Shown here piece by piece: positions 17,484 to 28,613 of a DNA stretch of 64,000 nt. The notes beneath the pieces are model-generated. The model worked only from the letters and a program-made list of their open reading frames with translations. It did no database searches and was not told the origin of the DNA. The first letter of the stretch is position 1. Each line of letters starts with the position of its first letter. This stretch comes from an uncultured Isosphaeraceae bacterium (GTDB taxonomy: Bacteria > Planctomycetota > Planctomycetia > Isosphaerales > Isosphaeraceae). The DNA lies in assembly GCA_945957605.1 (NCBI GenBank), contig CAMFLR010000013.1, positions 185,910 to 249,909 of the forward strand, given 5' to 3'. The translations under genes were made by a program, and so were the position numbers.

Positions 17484-17771
17484 TCAGGACCGGTAGTTAT
17501 TCTCGAGTCCCGAAAGCCGCTGAAGCTGGCGATCGCGCTTGCCCGGCTCGTACTTGTAGATGCCAATGACGCCGACGGTTTCGGCTTCGGTCGGGTGATA
17601 GACCTTGCGGCGAGACTCGGCCTGTTTGAAGACGGGTCCAAGGTGATCGGCGCAGGCGAATCCGAAGGACTTTAGCTCATTGAAAACGCCGTTGCTCCAC
17701 GGGGCGGCGATCTTGTAGACAGCCGGTTCGGTGCAGCTCGGATCGGAGCAGCAGACGGTCTTGGACGACAT
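17484..17771 (-). CDS. Small Cys-containing protein, unrecognised
   Basis: A 95-residue product from the ATG at 17771 (MSSKTVCCSDPSC), with AAGGA nine bases upstream; a TTG at 17780 would leave no room for it. The N-terminus has three close cysteines (CCSDPSC) and a later FACADHLG, an arrangement that could bind zinc (C-x4-C ... C-x2-H). The middle is hydrophilic (KQAESRRKVYHPTEAETVGV) and the end is rich in charged residues (YEPGKRDRQLQRLSGLE). No family recognised; the composition fits a conserved planctomycete small protein. Zinc binding is inference. Confidence 0.65.
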   Translation of the reverse strand: MSSKTVCCSDPSCTEPAVYKIAAPWSNGVFNELKSFGFACADHLGPVFKQAESRRKVYHPTEAETVGVIGIYKYEPGKRDRQLQRLSGLENNYRS

Positions 17772-17875
17772 GGTGGTCAATCCTTCTCAGGTGGATCGGA
17801 ATATGTAGCACCGATCGGCCGGGAGAGGTGGCCCATCAGCCGTCACAATGACACACTTTGGTCGGCTCGGCTAGC

Positions 17876-17934
17876 AAAAAAAAATAAGGGGCAGAAGAGC
17901 TGTCGCGCATTGGTCGCGAACGCTCCCCTGCCCC
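17876..17934 (-). terminator. Rho-independent terminator of the DUF1571 gene
   Basis: On the minus strand GGGGCAGGGGAGC (17934-17922) pairs with GCTCTTCTGCCCC (17900-17888, internal mismatches) and is followed by TTATTTTTTTTT. Clear intrinsic terminator. Confidence 0.85.
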
Positions 17935-17956
17935 GAGGTTTTGACGATGCTTTGAG

Positions 17957-18892
17957 TTAGAACCGCATGAACTCGTACTTCGGATTCGACGGATCGAAGT
18001 CGAGCGCGGTGAGAATGGGATCGATCACGAGGTCTTCGTAACGATAGCGCTCGGCCAGAAGCAACTCGCCATTTCCGGACGACTCGGGCCATTCCCACGA
18101 GCTGATTTGCATCGGGATCAGCGTCTTGGGATCGAATAGCACCTCGACGCGCGTGTAGGGCCGCGCGGGGCTCTTGTGCGTGTGCAGGTGGACCGCCCGG
18201 AGCCAGAGGTGGCCGTCGGGCTCGGTGATGCGATCGAGAATGGTTACGGCATCGCTGTCTTCGAGGTCGAGTTTACGGAATGCGAGGAGTTTGTGGGCAA
18301 GGTTCGAGAGGCCGGCTTCGGTGATTGGGTGACGGCTGTCGGCAAGGGCGACTTTGCCGTTGGGTTCAAGCCTGAGGCGAGGGACCAGGCGGCGGGTCCA
18401 GTCGCCATTGTGGGCGATCACCATGTTGTCGTTCTTGCCCTCGGCGTAGACCACTTCCTTGCCGGCCTTGGGGGCGAGAAACTTGAAGTAGACAGCGAAG
18501 GAATTGTGCCGGACCTTCATCGCCAGCGTTTGCTCGGGAACGAGCTTGCCGTTGATGCGTTCGAGCTTTTTGAACGTGGCCGTGTAGCCCTGGAACTGGT
18601 CGATCCGGCGGCTGGCGTCGGTCACGATATCGAGGAGGAGCTTTTTCGCTGCGTCGCCTTCGAGTTTTTGCTCGGGCCATTCGAGGCTGGGACGCGGCTC
18701 GACGCGAGTTACTTCGTCATTGGTAGGGCTGGAAACGATGACATCAGCGCCGGGGGGTGGGATGTCGAGTGGCGCGGTGAACCACCAGCTTGCGAAGCCG
18801 AGGCCGACCGGAAGCACCAGTAGTGCCCAAAGCCACTTGCGGCGCGAACCCTTCGCCGAGGGCGCGCCCGTCGTCGTTGCGATCGCCGCCAT
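17957..18892 (-). CDS. DUF1571 family protein with N-terminal membrane anchor
   Basis: A 311-residue protein. A short cytoplasmic N-terminus (KGSRRKW) and one transmembrane helix (LWALLVLPVGLGFASWWF) are followed by an exported domain. That domain has the DUF1571 features: FQGYTATFKKLERINGKLVP, VRHNSFAVYFKFLAP, AGKEVVYAEGKNDNMVIAHN, HPITEAGLSNL and a C-terminal YRYEDLVIDPILTALDFDP. The fold is related to LolA/LolB-like lipoprotein carriers, judging by the family's typical sheet-rich pattern, but no function has been proven. It is divergent from thiC and ends at a strong terminator, so it is monocistronic. Confidence 0.85.
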   Translation of the reverse strand: MAAIATTTGAPSAKGSRRKWLWALLVLPVGLGFASWWFTAPLDIPPPGADVIVSSPTNDEVTRVEPRPSLEWPEQKLEGDAAKKLLLDIVTDASRRIDQFQGYTATFKKLERINGKLVPEQTLAMKVRHNSFAVYFKFLAPKAGKEVVYAEGKNDNMVIAHNGDWTRRLVPRLRLEPNGKVALADSRHPITEAGLSNLAHKLLAFRKLDLEDSDAVTILDRITEPDGHLWLRAVHLHTHKSPARPYTRVEVLFDPKTLIPMQISSWEWPESSGNGELLLAERYRYEDLVIDPILTALDFDPSNPKYEFMRF

Positions 18893-20676
<1,784 letters not shown>

Positions 20677-21127
20677 CGACCGATTTCGAGAGGAAACTGG
20701 GAAGTCGATCGGCGAAATCTGTCGCTGGTCGGCTTCCTTTCGCTATCGGCAGGTCTTGTGAAATGGCGGGTGGACGGAAGCTCGTAACGACTCGGATTCA
20801 GGGTGTCGGGTAGACCGAAGATTGGCCCTTTCGCAAAGGGCTTTTCATTGGAATCTTCTTACAGATGAGTTCCAGAGATCGCCGCGTCTGCATGACCTTC
20901 TATTGTTACCGCTGCTCTATTTTACGCTCATTTTTAATCCGTGGATCATCGTCAGCGGGCGGCGGCCCGTGGTCCACACCACAACTATGTACTCTTTGCC
21001 GTTCAACTTCTTTCTCGAATAAGTCTTCTTATTATCTTTGTATATTTTGGAACGATGTGGTTGGTTCGCGATTCCAGAAAGTAATCATTTCTAGAGCATG
21101 TCTGTGTCATTGAGATAGGGTCGTGAA
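20677..21127. other. Intergenic region downstream of thiC
   Basis: About 450 bases. It contains a terminator hairpin at 20825-20845 and otherwise only short frames without protein-like features. The sequence 20880-21110 is AT-richer than the flanks and may hold the promoter of the GAF-domain gene. Confidence 0.5.
20825..20846 (+). terminator. Probable terminator of thiC
   Basis: Hairpin GCCCTTT (20825-20831), loop CGC, AAAGGGC (20835-20841), followed by TTTTC. It is 150 bases after the thiC stop. Confidence 0.65.
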
Positions 21128-22249
21128 ATGACTGGTTTTCAGCTTTTCGCGGACATTTTGAGTCTTCTCGCGGATCACTCCGAGCAGATCGCGTTCTTTG
21201 CCAGCGTGGTTGTTATGGGACTTGGTGCGGCTGCCTTGTTTCTTGTCTGTTTCGAGTGGTCATGGCTAGCGCCTCATTATCGTGAGTTCTGGCCCAAGTT
21301 CTTTCTCGCGTTTCTTCGGGTTTTCGCCGCTGTTGCCGCCATCGTTGCGAAGAATGCCGCTCCTATTCCCGGCAAGATGTTCTGGCAGCAACCGTGGGCA
21401 GGCACGCTGGCTTTTGCAGCTATTGGTTATCTTTTATGCGAAATCTCAGGCGCGATTGGCGATCATCGATTCAAGTTGGACAAGGAGGAAAAGAACTGCA
21501 AGATTGAGGAGGAAATTGAGAATCTGAAGGAAGATCGCGACGACGCTGAGTTTGAAGCATTACGGCTCAACTGGTTAATTACCCACCTAAGGCGGCCAGT
21601 AAATGAGAAGCGTCAACGAATTTCGCACATGATTGCTCAAGCTGGCGCAGCTGGTCGGGCTTCTGTTCAACAGGCACGGCGAGGACTGGCTCCTGAGGAT
21701 CAGGTGCATATCTTGCTCGAGATGATCGCTGCTTTTTTCAGCCTGGAAGCCGTAAACCGTGACCCGAAGCGGCACAATCAAAACTTTCGCGTTGGCCTTT
21801 TTGCCGAGAAGCACGGACGGTTAGAGTTAATCGACGCATTTGACCTCGTGACGCGAAGCCATCGTCCGTTTTCTTCTTATCAGAACCTCGCCGATCGGTA
21901 TCGACTGGACAATGTCATAAACCCATCACACGCTGTGCGTTGCGTCCGAGAGGGTCAGACGCTGATTGTGCCTGACTGCGAAACCGAGCCCGACTTCGAG
22001 TATTTCAACGAACGGCAGCGGTCGTACTTGAAATCGATGGTCGCGTTTCCGTTAAATGGCCTATGCGTGAATGGAACGAATCCCGTTGCGGCGGCTCTTC
22101 TCATCGACACGACAGAACCTGGGTTTTTCTCCAAAGAAGATCGCGATACCATCGAACTCGTTCTAGGTGAGTTTGCTCTCAGAATTGGTCTGGAGTATGC
22201 TGTAAGAGGGTTGATTGAGCCAACCGCAACCCAAGAGAGGAGTGGGTGA
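21128..22249 (+). CDS. Membrane-anchored GAF-domain protein
   Basis: A 373-residue protein. Three hydrophobic segments (near 20-42, 58-78 and 92-112) are followed by a charged coiled coil (DKEEKNCKIEEEIENLKEDR). The C-terminal half (about 190-360) has GAF-domain character: AAFFSLEAVNRD, FRVGLFAEKHGRLELIDAF, VRCVREGQTLIVPDCETEPD, YLKSMVAFPLN, PVAAALLIDTTEPGFFSKED and a closing helix. GAF domains bind cyclic nucleotides, small ligands or hemes. No output domain is attached, so it may signal through a partner. The next gene overlaps its stop (TGATG), which makes that 54-residue protein the obvious candidate. Confidence 0.75.
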   Translation: MTGFQLFADILSLLADHSEQIAFFASVVVMGLGAAALFLVCFEWSWLAPHYREFWPKFFLAFLRVFAAVAAIVAKNAAPIPGKMFWQQPWAGTLAFAAIGYLLCEISGAIGDHRFKLDKEEKNCKIEEEIENLKEDRDDAEFEALRLNWLITHLRRPVNEKRQRISHMIAQAGAAGRASVQQARRGLAPEDQVHILLEMIAAFFSLEAVNRDPKRHNQNFRVGLFAEKHGRLELIDAFDLVTRSHRPFSSYQNLADRYRLDNVINPSHAVRCVREGQTLIVPDCETEPDFEYFNERQRSYLKSMVAFPLNGLCVNGTNPVAAALLIDTTEPGFFSKEDRDTIELVLGEFALRIGLEYAVRGLIEPTATQERSG

Positions 22250-22413
22250 TGAGCGAAGTTATGATGGAACCGACTGAGGTGAACCTCATCGCTCTCACAA
22301 AAGCGCGACTGGAAACCGTCCTTCAGGAAGCGAGGAAGGACGAGGCGAAACTACGGAAGTCTCTGGAATTGAAACGGCTCAAGCGGCGTATTCGTGGGGC
22401 TAAAAGTAACTAG
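22249..22413 (+). CDS. 54-residue basic helical protein coupled to the GAF gene
   Basis: ATG 22249 overlaps the stop codon of the GAF gene by one base, and GAGAGGAG lies upstream at 22235-22242, so translation is almost certainly coupled. The product begins MSEVMMEPTEVNLIALTKAR, continues as one long charged helix (VLQEARKDEAKLRKSLELK) and ends very basic (RLKRRIRGAKSN). Heptad-like leucines suggest a coiled coil, perhaps pairing with the coiled coil of the GAF protein. No family recognised. Confidence 0.65.
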   Translation: MSEVMMEPTEVNLIALTKARLETVLQEARKDEAKLRKSLELKRLKRRIRGAKSN

Positions 22414-22582
22414 CTGGCACGCGCCGAACTTGGATATCGAGCGAAACTTCTCGACAATTGAACGTTAATATTTTTGAATTTTAATGAATACGCTCGGATC
22501 TCAACGAATCGGAGCCTGAACCGTTTTCATGTGCTTCGAGGAAAGACGCGCGACTTTCTCGCGCTTCCTCAGCTCACGTCAA

Positions 22583-24625
22583 TCACTTCGGAATCGTTCC
22601 CACATAAACCCCCGACGTATCCGCGGCGAAGAATCCGGCATAGTCGGACGGATACGTATGCGCGGTCGAAATCACCGAGCCGAATACGGTCGTCTCGCTG
22701 GGGAGTGGGATGTAGCCGGGGGCGGGGGCTGCCGCGTTGAGCGCGGGGGCGAAACTCTTGTTGATCGAACCGGCGAGCACTGTGTTCGAGGCGTTGGGAT
22801 CGGCGAAGGGCGGCGCGGCGTATGGGACGCCACCATTTGCGAATCCGCCGGAGGCGAAGCGGTAGATTCCGCCGCCGGGCTGGGCGTAGTTGTTTGAGCC
22901 TGGCGGAGGAGTGTTGCCTGTGAACGGTTTTACGGCAGCGATTACAGCCGCGTTAATCAACGAGTCTTCAATAATTAGACCTTGGATATTTCCGCCCGAA
23001 TTGAAGTTCCCTGCCCTGTCTTCGCCGGCGATGATTCGCGTTTGCCGGCCGTTGGGATTCGTGACGTGATCCGACTCGACGTTGCCACCGAACACGACGT
23101 TCACGATGTCTATGCCTGCGCGGATTTCGGTGTCGAATACCGCGTCGATACCGTCCGCACCCGTGGCGCTGTTTTGAATCGCTACGCCGGCAGTGATGTA
23201 GTCGTTGAAAATGCCGTGCGCGACGTCGAATCCGTTGATATTCTTGCCGACGTTCACGTTGCTGCTGATCACGCCGCCCTGATCGGCGATGCCGCCATAA
23301 ACGCCCCAGTTGAAGAGGTCGAGACCAACTTGTACGTCGATGACATCGCTGTTCTGGCCGATCATGTAACCATCGACTAGTAGGGCGTTCAAATCACCGC
23401 CAACGCTGATCGTCCCACCACCTGCCGTCGAGAGATTTCCAGTCACCGAGAGGCCGAGCGCGTTGCTGTTCACGTTGACCGGCAGGAACCCGCTCGAAGA
23501 ACTCGAGCTTGAAGAACTGCTTGACGACGACGCCTGCGCGCCGACGTTGCGATTCACAACAATGGCCGCACCGGTCGCAAGCGTGAGGTCGCCCGAGACA
23601 TTCATTCCAGCGGCGATGTCGCGGCCGACAACGAGGGCGCCGTTCGATGAACCAAGGAATTTGCCATTGATTTTGAAGGCACCGGCGATGTCTCGACCGA
23701 CAACGAACTGGCCGCCCGCGAGATTGATGTCGCCGTTCACGTCGAACTCGCCGACGACATCGCGCGAGACGACGAATTGGCCACCAGTCGCCGCGGTGAT
23801 CGAACCGAGTGTCAGCCCAGTGACATCGTTTCCAACGGAAATCAAACCGCCGCTGGAAACACCGGTGTCGTAGGTGACGTTGGTGGTGCCCAGGTTATGG
23901 CGGACCGAGAGGAGACCTTGATTCGAGACCGACATTGAGCCGGTCGTAAGGTTCAATAGGTCGTTGCCTATGAGGATTTGCCCGTGGTTGAGCGTGATCG
24001 AACCAGCGCTCAGCGTAGTCAGATTGCCGAGGACGACGATGTGCCCCTTGGCGCCGAGATTGATGGCGCTGCTGACGGCGAGGTCGTCGAGTCCCTGACG
24101 AATCGTAATTTGAGCGTTTGAACCCATGTCGGCAAGTTGAATCGTCGACGCCGAGTTCGTTTTGATCTGACCAAGCAGGTTGATTGCGCCCGAGCCGAGA
24201 ATGCTGCCGATTGAACCATCGCGCACGTTGATCTGGGAGATGGGAAGCTGAGAATTGTCGTATCGAGGATGCAAGACGGTCTGCGCGACGGTGAGTGCGG
24301 TCGATCCGTTTGAGCCGCTGACGGTGATCGCGTACCCTGCCTTGCCCTGGTTCACGACGCTCACAGAGCCGGGGCCGGAGGTGATGGCGACTTCATAGAG
24401 CGCGTGGTGATAGGAGACGGTTTGAGCCGTTGGCGGAGCTGTTGTCGAAGCGGGAGTTGCGCCTGTGGCGGCGAGCAGGGCGCGGCCTTCAAGCCCTTCA
24501 ACGTGAAGCCGCCGGGCGTTTGCCGCGCGACGTTTTGATGAGTTCCCTCGCGTCTGATTGGCGTGCCGTGGATCCCGACGCATCCTGGGAACTCCCTTCC
24601 CATCGTTCCAAAAAGGCCGATTCAC
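22583..24625 (-). CDS. Large exported surface protein with LEGRALLA motif
   Basis: A 680-residue protein. The N-terminus is basic and carries VEGLEGRALLAATG, the L-E-x-R-x-L-L-A signal typical of large exported planctomycete surface proteins. From about residue 150 to 520 it is a run of sheet-forming repeats of roughly 20-25 residues with GN(D/L) turns (ISVGNDVTGLTLGSI, FVVSRDVVGEFDVNGDI, FVVGRDIAGAFKINGKF, LVVGRDIAAGMNVSGDL). This suggests a beta-helix or beta-solenoid. A run of 13 serines follows NRNVGAQAS and interrupts the repeats like a linker. The C-terminus has a region with NYAQPGGGIYRFASGGFANG. Role in attachment or cell envelope is inferred. Confidence 0.8.
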   Translation of the reverse strand: MNRPFWNDGKGVPRMRRDPRHANQTRGNSSKRRAANARRLHVEGLEGRALLAATGATPASTTAPPTAQTVSYHHALYEVAITSGPGSVSVVNQGKAGYAITVSGSNGSTALTVAQTVLHPRYDNSQLPISQINVRDGSIGSILGSGAINLLGQIKTNSASTIQLADMGSNAQITIRQGLDDLAVSSAINLGAKGHIVVLGNLTTLSAGSITLNHGQILIGNDLLNLTTGSMSVSNQGLLSVRHNLGTTNVTYDTGVSSGGLISVGNDVTGLTLGSITAATGGQFVVSRDVVGEFDVNGDINLAGGQFVVGRDIAGAFKINGKFLGSSNGALVVGRDIAAGMNVSGDLTLATGAAIVVNRNVGAQASSSSSSSSSSSSSGFLPVNVNSNALGLSVTGNLSTAGGGTISVGGDLNALLVDGYMIGQNSDVIDVQVGLDLFNWGVYGGIADQGGVISSNVNVGKNINGFDVAHGIFNDYITAGVAIQNSATGADGIDAVFDTEIRAGIDIVNVVFGGNVESDHVTNPNGRQTRIIAGEDRAGNFNSGGNIQGLIIEDSLINAAVIAAVKPFTGNTPPPGSNNYAQPGGGIYRFASGGFANGGVPYAAPPFADPNASNTVLAGSINKSFAPALNAAAPAPGYIPLPSETTVFGSVISTAHTYPSDYAGFFAADTSGVYVGTIPK

Positions 24626-24899
24626 CGCGCTCGCCGTTGGGCGAGAAGTCGTCGCGCAAGTGAATTCGCGGCGCGATACTCCGTTGTTCGTCGCCTATCT
24701 GATCGGCATATTCTTGGGGCAAAATGGGCGAGATATTAGCTTTTTGGGCTGCAATCCCTTTGCGACGGGAACGACCCCGACAATTCGCACGATCGTGACA
24801 GAATGCGCGATCGTTGGAAATCGAGTCGAAGGCGCGGTAGCTCGACACCTTTAGAGTCCGATGAATATTTGGATCGATGGCGTCGTTCGTGGAGCGGCT

Positions 24900-25952
24900 A
24901 TGAAACGCTTGCTCGTGTTTTTGATATTAACAGCTTCTATCGCCACAACTGCGCAGGGGCAGGTTTTCGATCTCTTGAGCCTGAAGCGTATCAACCACAA
25001 ACTTTGCGGACGTGTGGTTGATTACACGCAAAACCATGGGAACGATCGCCGGATTTATTCCGAGATTCTGGGACGGCCGCGCGATCTCTATGTTTACCTT
25101 CCGCCGGGATACAATCCGTCCTATGCATATCCGTTAATCGTTTTTCTTCATGGTGCGGATGTCGACGAGCATGATTTCCTCGATCCGCGCGATCTTCTCG
25201 AACTCGATCGCGCGATGACCAATGGCCAGATTCCCAAGGCGATTATCGCAGCGCCCGATGGGACGTATGGTGGCCTCAATCGCGTGCTGGCGACTCATTC
25301 GATGTGGGTGAATGGTCGTGGCGGCCGGTTTGAAGATCATGTTGTTCAGGAGGTTGTTCCGTTTGTGATGCGGTCGTATTCAATCCTACCGGGAAGAGAG
25401 AGTCATGCCCTGCTTGGCATCTCGGCGGGTGGATTTGGTGCGATGTCGATGGCGTTGAAACACCGCGATTTGTTTGGTGTCGTAGCGACAATCGGCGGCC
25501 CGCTCAACATGCGTTACGACACCTGCCAGGGAAGTTATGGCGACGACTTCAATCCGGCCACATTTCGTATGCGCACGGAATACAATCCGCATATGGTGAT
25601 CGCGCGTACTTTTGGGATTCTTCCCCGGTTTGTGGGGCAATACCTTGGCAATGTCTATGGTCGCGGACCCGAGGTGATTGAACGAATCAAGGCCGATAAC
25701 CCTGCAGACTTGCTCTTCTCCACCAATTTACAGCCGGATGAACTTGCGATTTATGTGAATTATGCGGGTCGTGACGATTTTAACTTTGATGCGCATGCCG
25801 AGTCGTTCGCGTGGCTGGCCGCTCAACGCGGGGTGATGGTTGATTTGGTGAAAGATCCCAACGCGCGACATAACCTGGCTTATATCGAAGCGAATGAAAT
25901 GCCGGCTTATCGATGGATTGGATCGAGAATTCAGGCGATTGCGGCGCCATAG
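24900..25952 (+). CDS. Exported alpha/beta-hydrolase, esterase D-like
   Basis: The start is placed at ATG 24900 (MKRLLVFLILTASIATT) because it opens a clean signal peptide ending near TAQGQ; the frame start at 24861 lacks one. The 350-residue product has LYVYLPPGYNPS, YPLIVFLHGADVDEHD, the nucleophile elbow GISAGGFGAMSMAL, an acid candidate in NYAGRDDFNF and a C-terminal His in DPNARHNLAY. This is the layout of the esterase D/feruloyl-esterase (PF00756) type. Substrate unknown; it acts outside the cytoplasm. Monocistronic. Confidence 0.82.
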   Translation: MKRLLVFLILTASIATTAQGQVFDLLSLKRINHKLCGRVVDYTQNHGNDRRIYSEILGRPRDLYVYLPPGYNPSYAYPLIVFLHGADVDEHDFLDPRDLLELDRAMTNGQIPKAIIAAPDGTYGGLNRVLATHSMWVNGRGGRFEDHVVQEVVPFVMRSYSILPGRESHALLGISAGGFGAMSMALKHRDLFGVVATIGGPLNMRYDTCQGSYGDDFNPATFRMRTEYNPHMVIARTFGILPRFVGQYLGNVYGRGPEVIERIKADNPADLLFSTNLQPDELAIYVNYAGRDDFNFDAHAESFAWLAAQRGVMVDLVKDPNARHNLAYIEANEMPAYRWIGSRIQAIAAP

Positions 25953-26238
25953 TGGAGAGTTTGGAATGAAAGCATAATGAATTAAGAGATTTGAATAGAA
26001 GAGGACAAAGGTAGCGAAGAATGTGGATGAGTTGAGAAAAGTTTGACGGATTGGATGGTAGAGGACGGAGCTGATGAGCTCGAGTCTGTCGAGTGCGATG
26101 CGCATTCCAAGATCGATGACGCGTTCGTTGGCTAGACCGTAGGTGTTTTTGTTGGATCTGATAGACTGATAATGCGATCGAGTTGCCGATGATGGCTGAT
26201 GTAGGAATCTGGGTTTTCTTTTGACTTTGGGTTAAAAT

Positions 26239-27237
26239 ATGAAAATGCGACTACGTGGCGGCTTTACTCTTATCGAACTTCTTGTCGTTGTTGCGATTGT
26301 CGGCATACTCTTGGCTCTTTTGATTCCGGCTGTGCAGTCTGCGCGCGAAGCTGGCCGTCGGGCGCAGTGTACGAGCAACTTGAAGCAGTTGGGATTGGCA
26401 CTTCATAACTACCACAGTGTTCATAACATCCTGCCCTTTGGCGTTGGGCCTGACGACGACAAGGTTGTGGCCACGATTGGGTCGTTGAAGGCTCGTCGTT
26501 ACACTGCGCAGACTCAGTTGCTTCCCTTTTTGGACCAGGCCGAACTGTTCAACGCTCTCAACTTTAATGTCGACCCATTTTTCCCGCTGGTTTCGTGCCA
26601 GATCGGTCCTAATGGGGAACTTGGTCCCAACGGAACGGCTGCCAAAACCAGGTTGTCGACGTTCCTTTGTCCGTCGGACCCGCCACGCATGCCCTACCCA
26701 TGGGGACCGACGAATTATCGCGCGTGCAATGGAGCGACGTGGTCAGGTCGCGCGGGGGACGGAATGTTTGGACAGGCGATTTCGATTCGCTTTTCCAATA
26801 TCACCGACGGCCTGTCGACGACAGCGGCTTTCTCCGAGCATATTACCGGTTCGGGTAATGATAAGTCATGGGACCGTATGTCCGACCTGTATGCAAATCC
26901 GGGCATCTGGACTCAAGAATCCTTCGCAAGCTGGTGTGCGAATCTGAAAGACTCGTTCGCACAAACCTTGCACCATGACGTTGATAGCGGCCAAACCTGG
27001 CTGGAAGGAAATATGAACTGGACGCGTTATAATCATTTGCTCACGCCTGGTTTACCTTCGTGCAGTAATGGTTTTGATTGGAACGGCGTGGCGATGACGG
27101 CAGGTAGCCGCCACCGAGACGGCGTCAACGTGACGTTGGGCGACGGGTCTGTCAGGTTCGTGACGAGCAAGGTTAATCCGACTGTCTGGAGAGGTTTAGC
27201 GACGATTCGCGGTGGCGAGACGATCGGCGAATATTGA
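26239..27237 (+). CDS. DUF1559 prepilin-like protein
   Basis: A 332-residue protein of the large planctomycete DUF1559 family. The N-terminus is a type IV pilin-like leader, [20 protein letters not shown], where cleavage by a prepilin peptidase would leave a methylated phenylalanine. The conserved [18 protein letters not shown] follows. The C-terminus has the family's H-x9-DG signature ([16 protein letters not shown]). Such proteins are present in dozens to hundreds of copies per planctomycete genome and are thought to form surface or pseudopilus structures. The leader and both signatures are intact, so it is likely functional. Confidence 0.95.
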   Translation: MKMRLRGGFTLIELLVVVAIVGILLALLIPAVQSAREAGRRAQCTSNLKQLGLALHNYHSVHNILPFGVGPDDDKVVATIGSLKARRYTAQTQLLPFLDQAELFNALNFNVDPFFPLVSCQIGPNGELGPNGTAAKTRLSTFLCPSDPPRMPYPWGPTNYRACNGATWSGRAGDGMFGQAISIRFSNITDGLSTTAAFSEHITGSGNDKSWDRMSDLYANPGIWTQESFASWCANLKDSFAQTLHHDVDSGQTWLEGNMNWTRYNHLLTPGLPSCSNGFDWNGVAMTAGSRHRDGVNVTLGDGSVRFVTSKVNPTVWRGLATIRGGETIGEY

Positions 27238-27244
27238 TCGGAAG

Positions 27245-28102
27245 TCATGAGGTCGATTTGGGCGAGGAAGATCGTTTCGGTGACGGCGAGACTGGAGATG
27301 ATGTTGGTTGACGTTTTAGCTTCCACCACCAGAGTGCGAACCCGAGAAGAAGAAGAGTGATGGTGCTCACGACGATGATCGGGAGTGCAGAGGCTTTTGA
27401 TGATTTGGGGTTGGCTGGGTCAATCAACTCGTCGGCGGTAATCCGGAAGTCGTGAAAAATCGCGTCGACTCCGTACTCCGAGTAAAGAGGATCGGCGGCA
27501 AGACGCGCGTAGGTTACGTCATCGGTGCCCATTTCCTCTTTGCGGAGCAGACGGAAATCGCCATCGCCGTCGGCGTATTTGATCGAGACGGATGAACCCT
27601 TTCTCGTCACAAGAAACTTGCCTGACTTGGACGTGGCCGGAGATCGTTTGGGAAAGTAGTTCTTCTTCTCATCTACAACGTTGATCTTTGTCGAGCAGAA
27701 GACTTCGCCTTCCTCCGGCATGAGGAATCGCTCAATCGTAATCGCATCCTTCTGCGGCGAGTCGAACTCCAAGATCAGCCCTACGCCCACGCCGTAGCCA
27801 GTTTTGGGCTTATCAACTCTTACGATTTCGAAGGAAGAAGAGATTTCGAAATCGCCACGAATTCTCGCGCGGGGAGCAACACCGACAGCGCCGCTCTTCT
27901 TACCGGGTTGCGAGGGGACTTTAACCGAAAGTCCTTTCGACGTCGTTGTGATCAGTTGTTCGGCATGATCGCCGATGAGTCGAAATGACTCATTGTCGAA
28001 CTCTTTGAGACGGAAGTCCGCCGCGAGTTCGTCTCCATAGGTTGTTGACGCCAAGATCGTCAGGAAGATAATAATACTTGTTATTGGTTTATTTGTGATC
28101 AT
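27245..28102 (-). CDS. Exported DUF1583-like protein with C-terminal membrane anchor
   Basis: A 285-residue protein with a signal peptide (TSIIIFLTILASTTYGD). The domain that follows resembles the DUF1583 family of planctomycetes: RARIRGDFEISSSFEIVRVD, GYGVGVGLILEFDSP, ITIERFLMP, KSGKFLVTRKGSSVSIKYAD and VDAIFHDFRITAD. This is a jelly-roll (concanavalin-like) pattern similar to the C-terminal half of the protease at 50728. A single helix (LPIIVVSTITLLLLGFALWW) and a Ser/Pro/Lys tail end the protein, anchoring it in the membrane. It is convergent with the DUF1559 gene eight bases away. Family assignment is from memory of the pattern. Confidence 0.65.
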   Translation of the reverse strand: MITNKPITSIIIFLTILASTTYGDELAADFRLKEFDNESFRLIGDHAEQLITTTSKGLSVKVPSQPGKKSGAVGVAPRARIRGDFEISSSFEIVRVDKPKTGYGVGVGLILEFDSPQKDAITIERFLMPEEGEVFCSTKINVVDEKKNYFPKRSPATSKSGKFLVTRKGSSVSIKYADGDGDFRLLRKEEMGTDDVTYARLAADPLYSEYGVDAIFHDFRITADELIDPANPKSSKASALPIIVVSTITLLLLGFALWWWKLKRQPTSSPVSPSPKRSSSPKSTS

Positions 28103-28613
28103 GGGAATTCAGTTAATACTTTGCTGGGGTCCGTCCATGGGGGAGTCGCGGATGCCACTCACCGCGGACAGGATGCGGTGAGAGGCGACATGATCATGAG
28201 CGGGCAGGATATTTATACTTCGCTCGACGTCCTAATTCCACTTGCCGTTGATGGATCGCAGTCGTCGGACGCTTTGACTCGAGACTGGCTCTCATTCTTG
28301 TGAAGACTACTTGCGTTTCTGACGCGGAGAATGTTGTTTCAAGGCTGACTATTTGCATCTTTTCTGATAGGGATTTCTCCTGCCTCTTAAATAATCATAA
28401 AAATGCGTGGTTTCTCGTTTGGATTTCAGATTCGCGAGGCTGGCATTGTCGGAAATTCGACCCTCGTCCAACGCCGCGTGGTTGACTTCGCGTGACAGTT
28501 GTCAGAGGATGCGTTTGGCTGAGTGAGGAGGATGCGCGATCCAGCGCTTCGCGACGGGACCATGAATGAGCCTCAGGCCAAGATTCTCCGATTCCAAGGC
28601 GAGGGAGTGCACT
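28103..28613. other. Divergent intergenic region
   Basis: About 510 bases between two divergent genes; both promoters should lie here. Short plus-strand frames of about 60 codons occur but have no protein features. GAGGGAG at 28600-28607 is the ribosome-binding site of the next gene. Confidence 0.5.
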
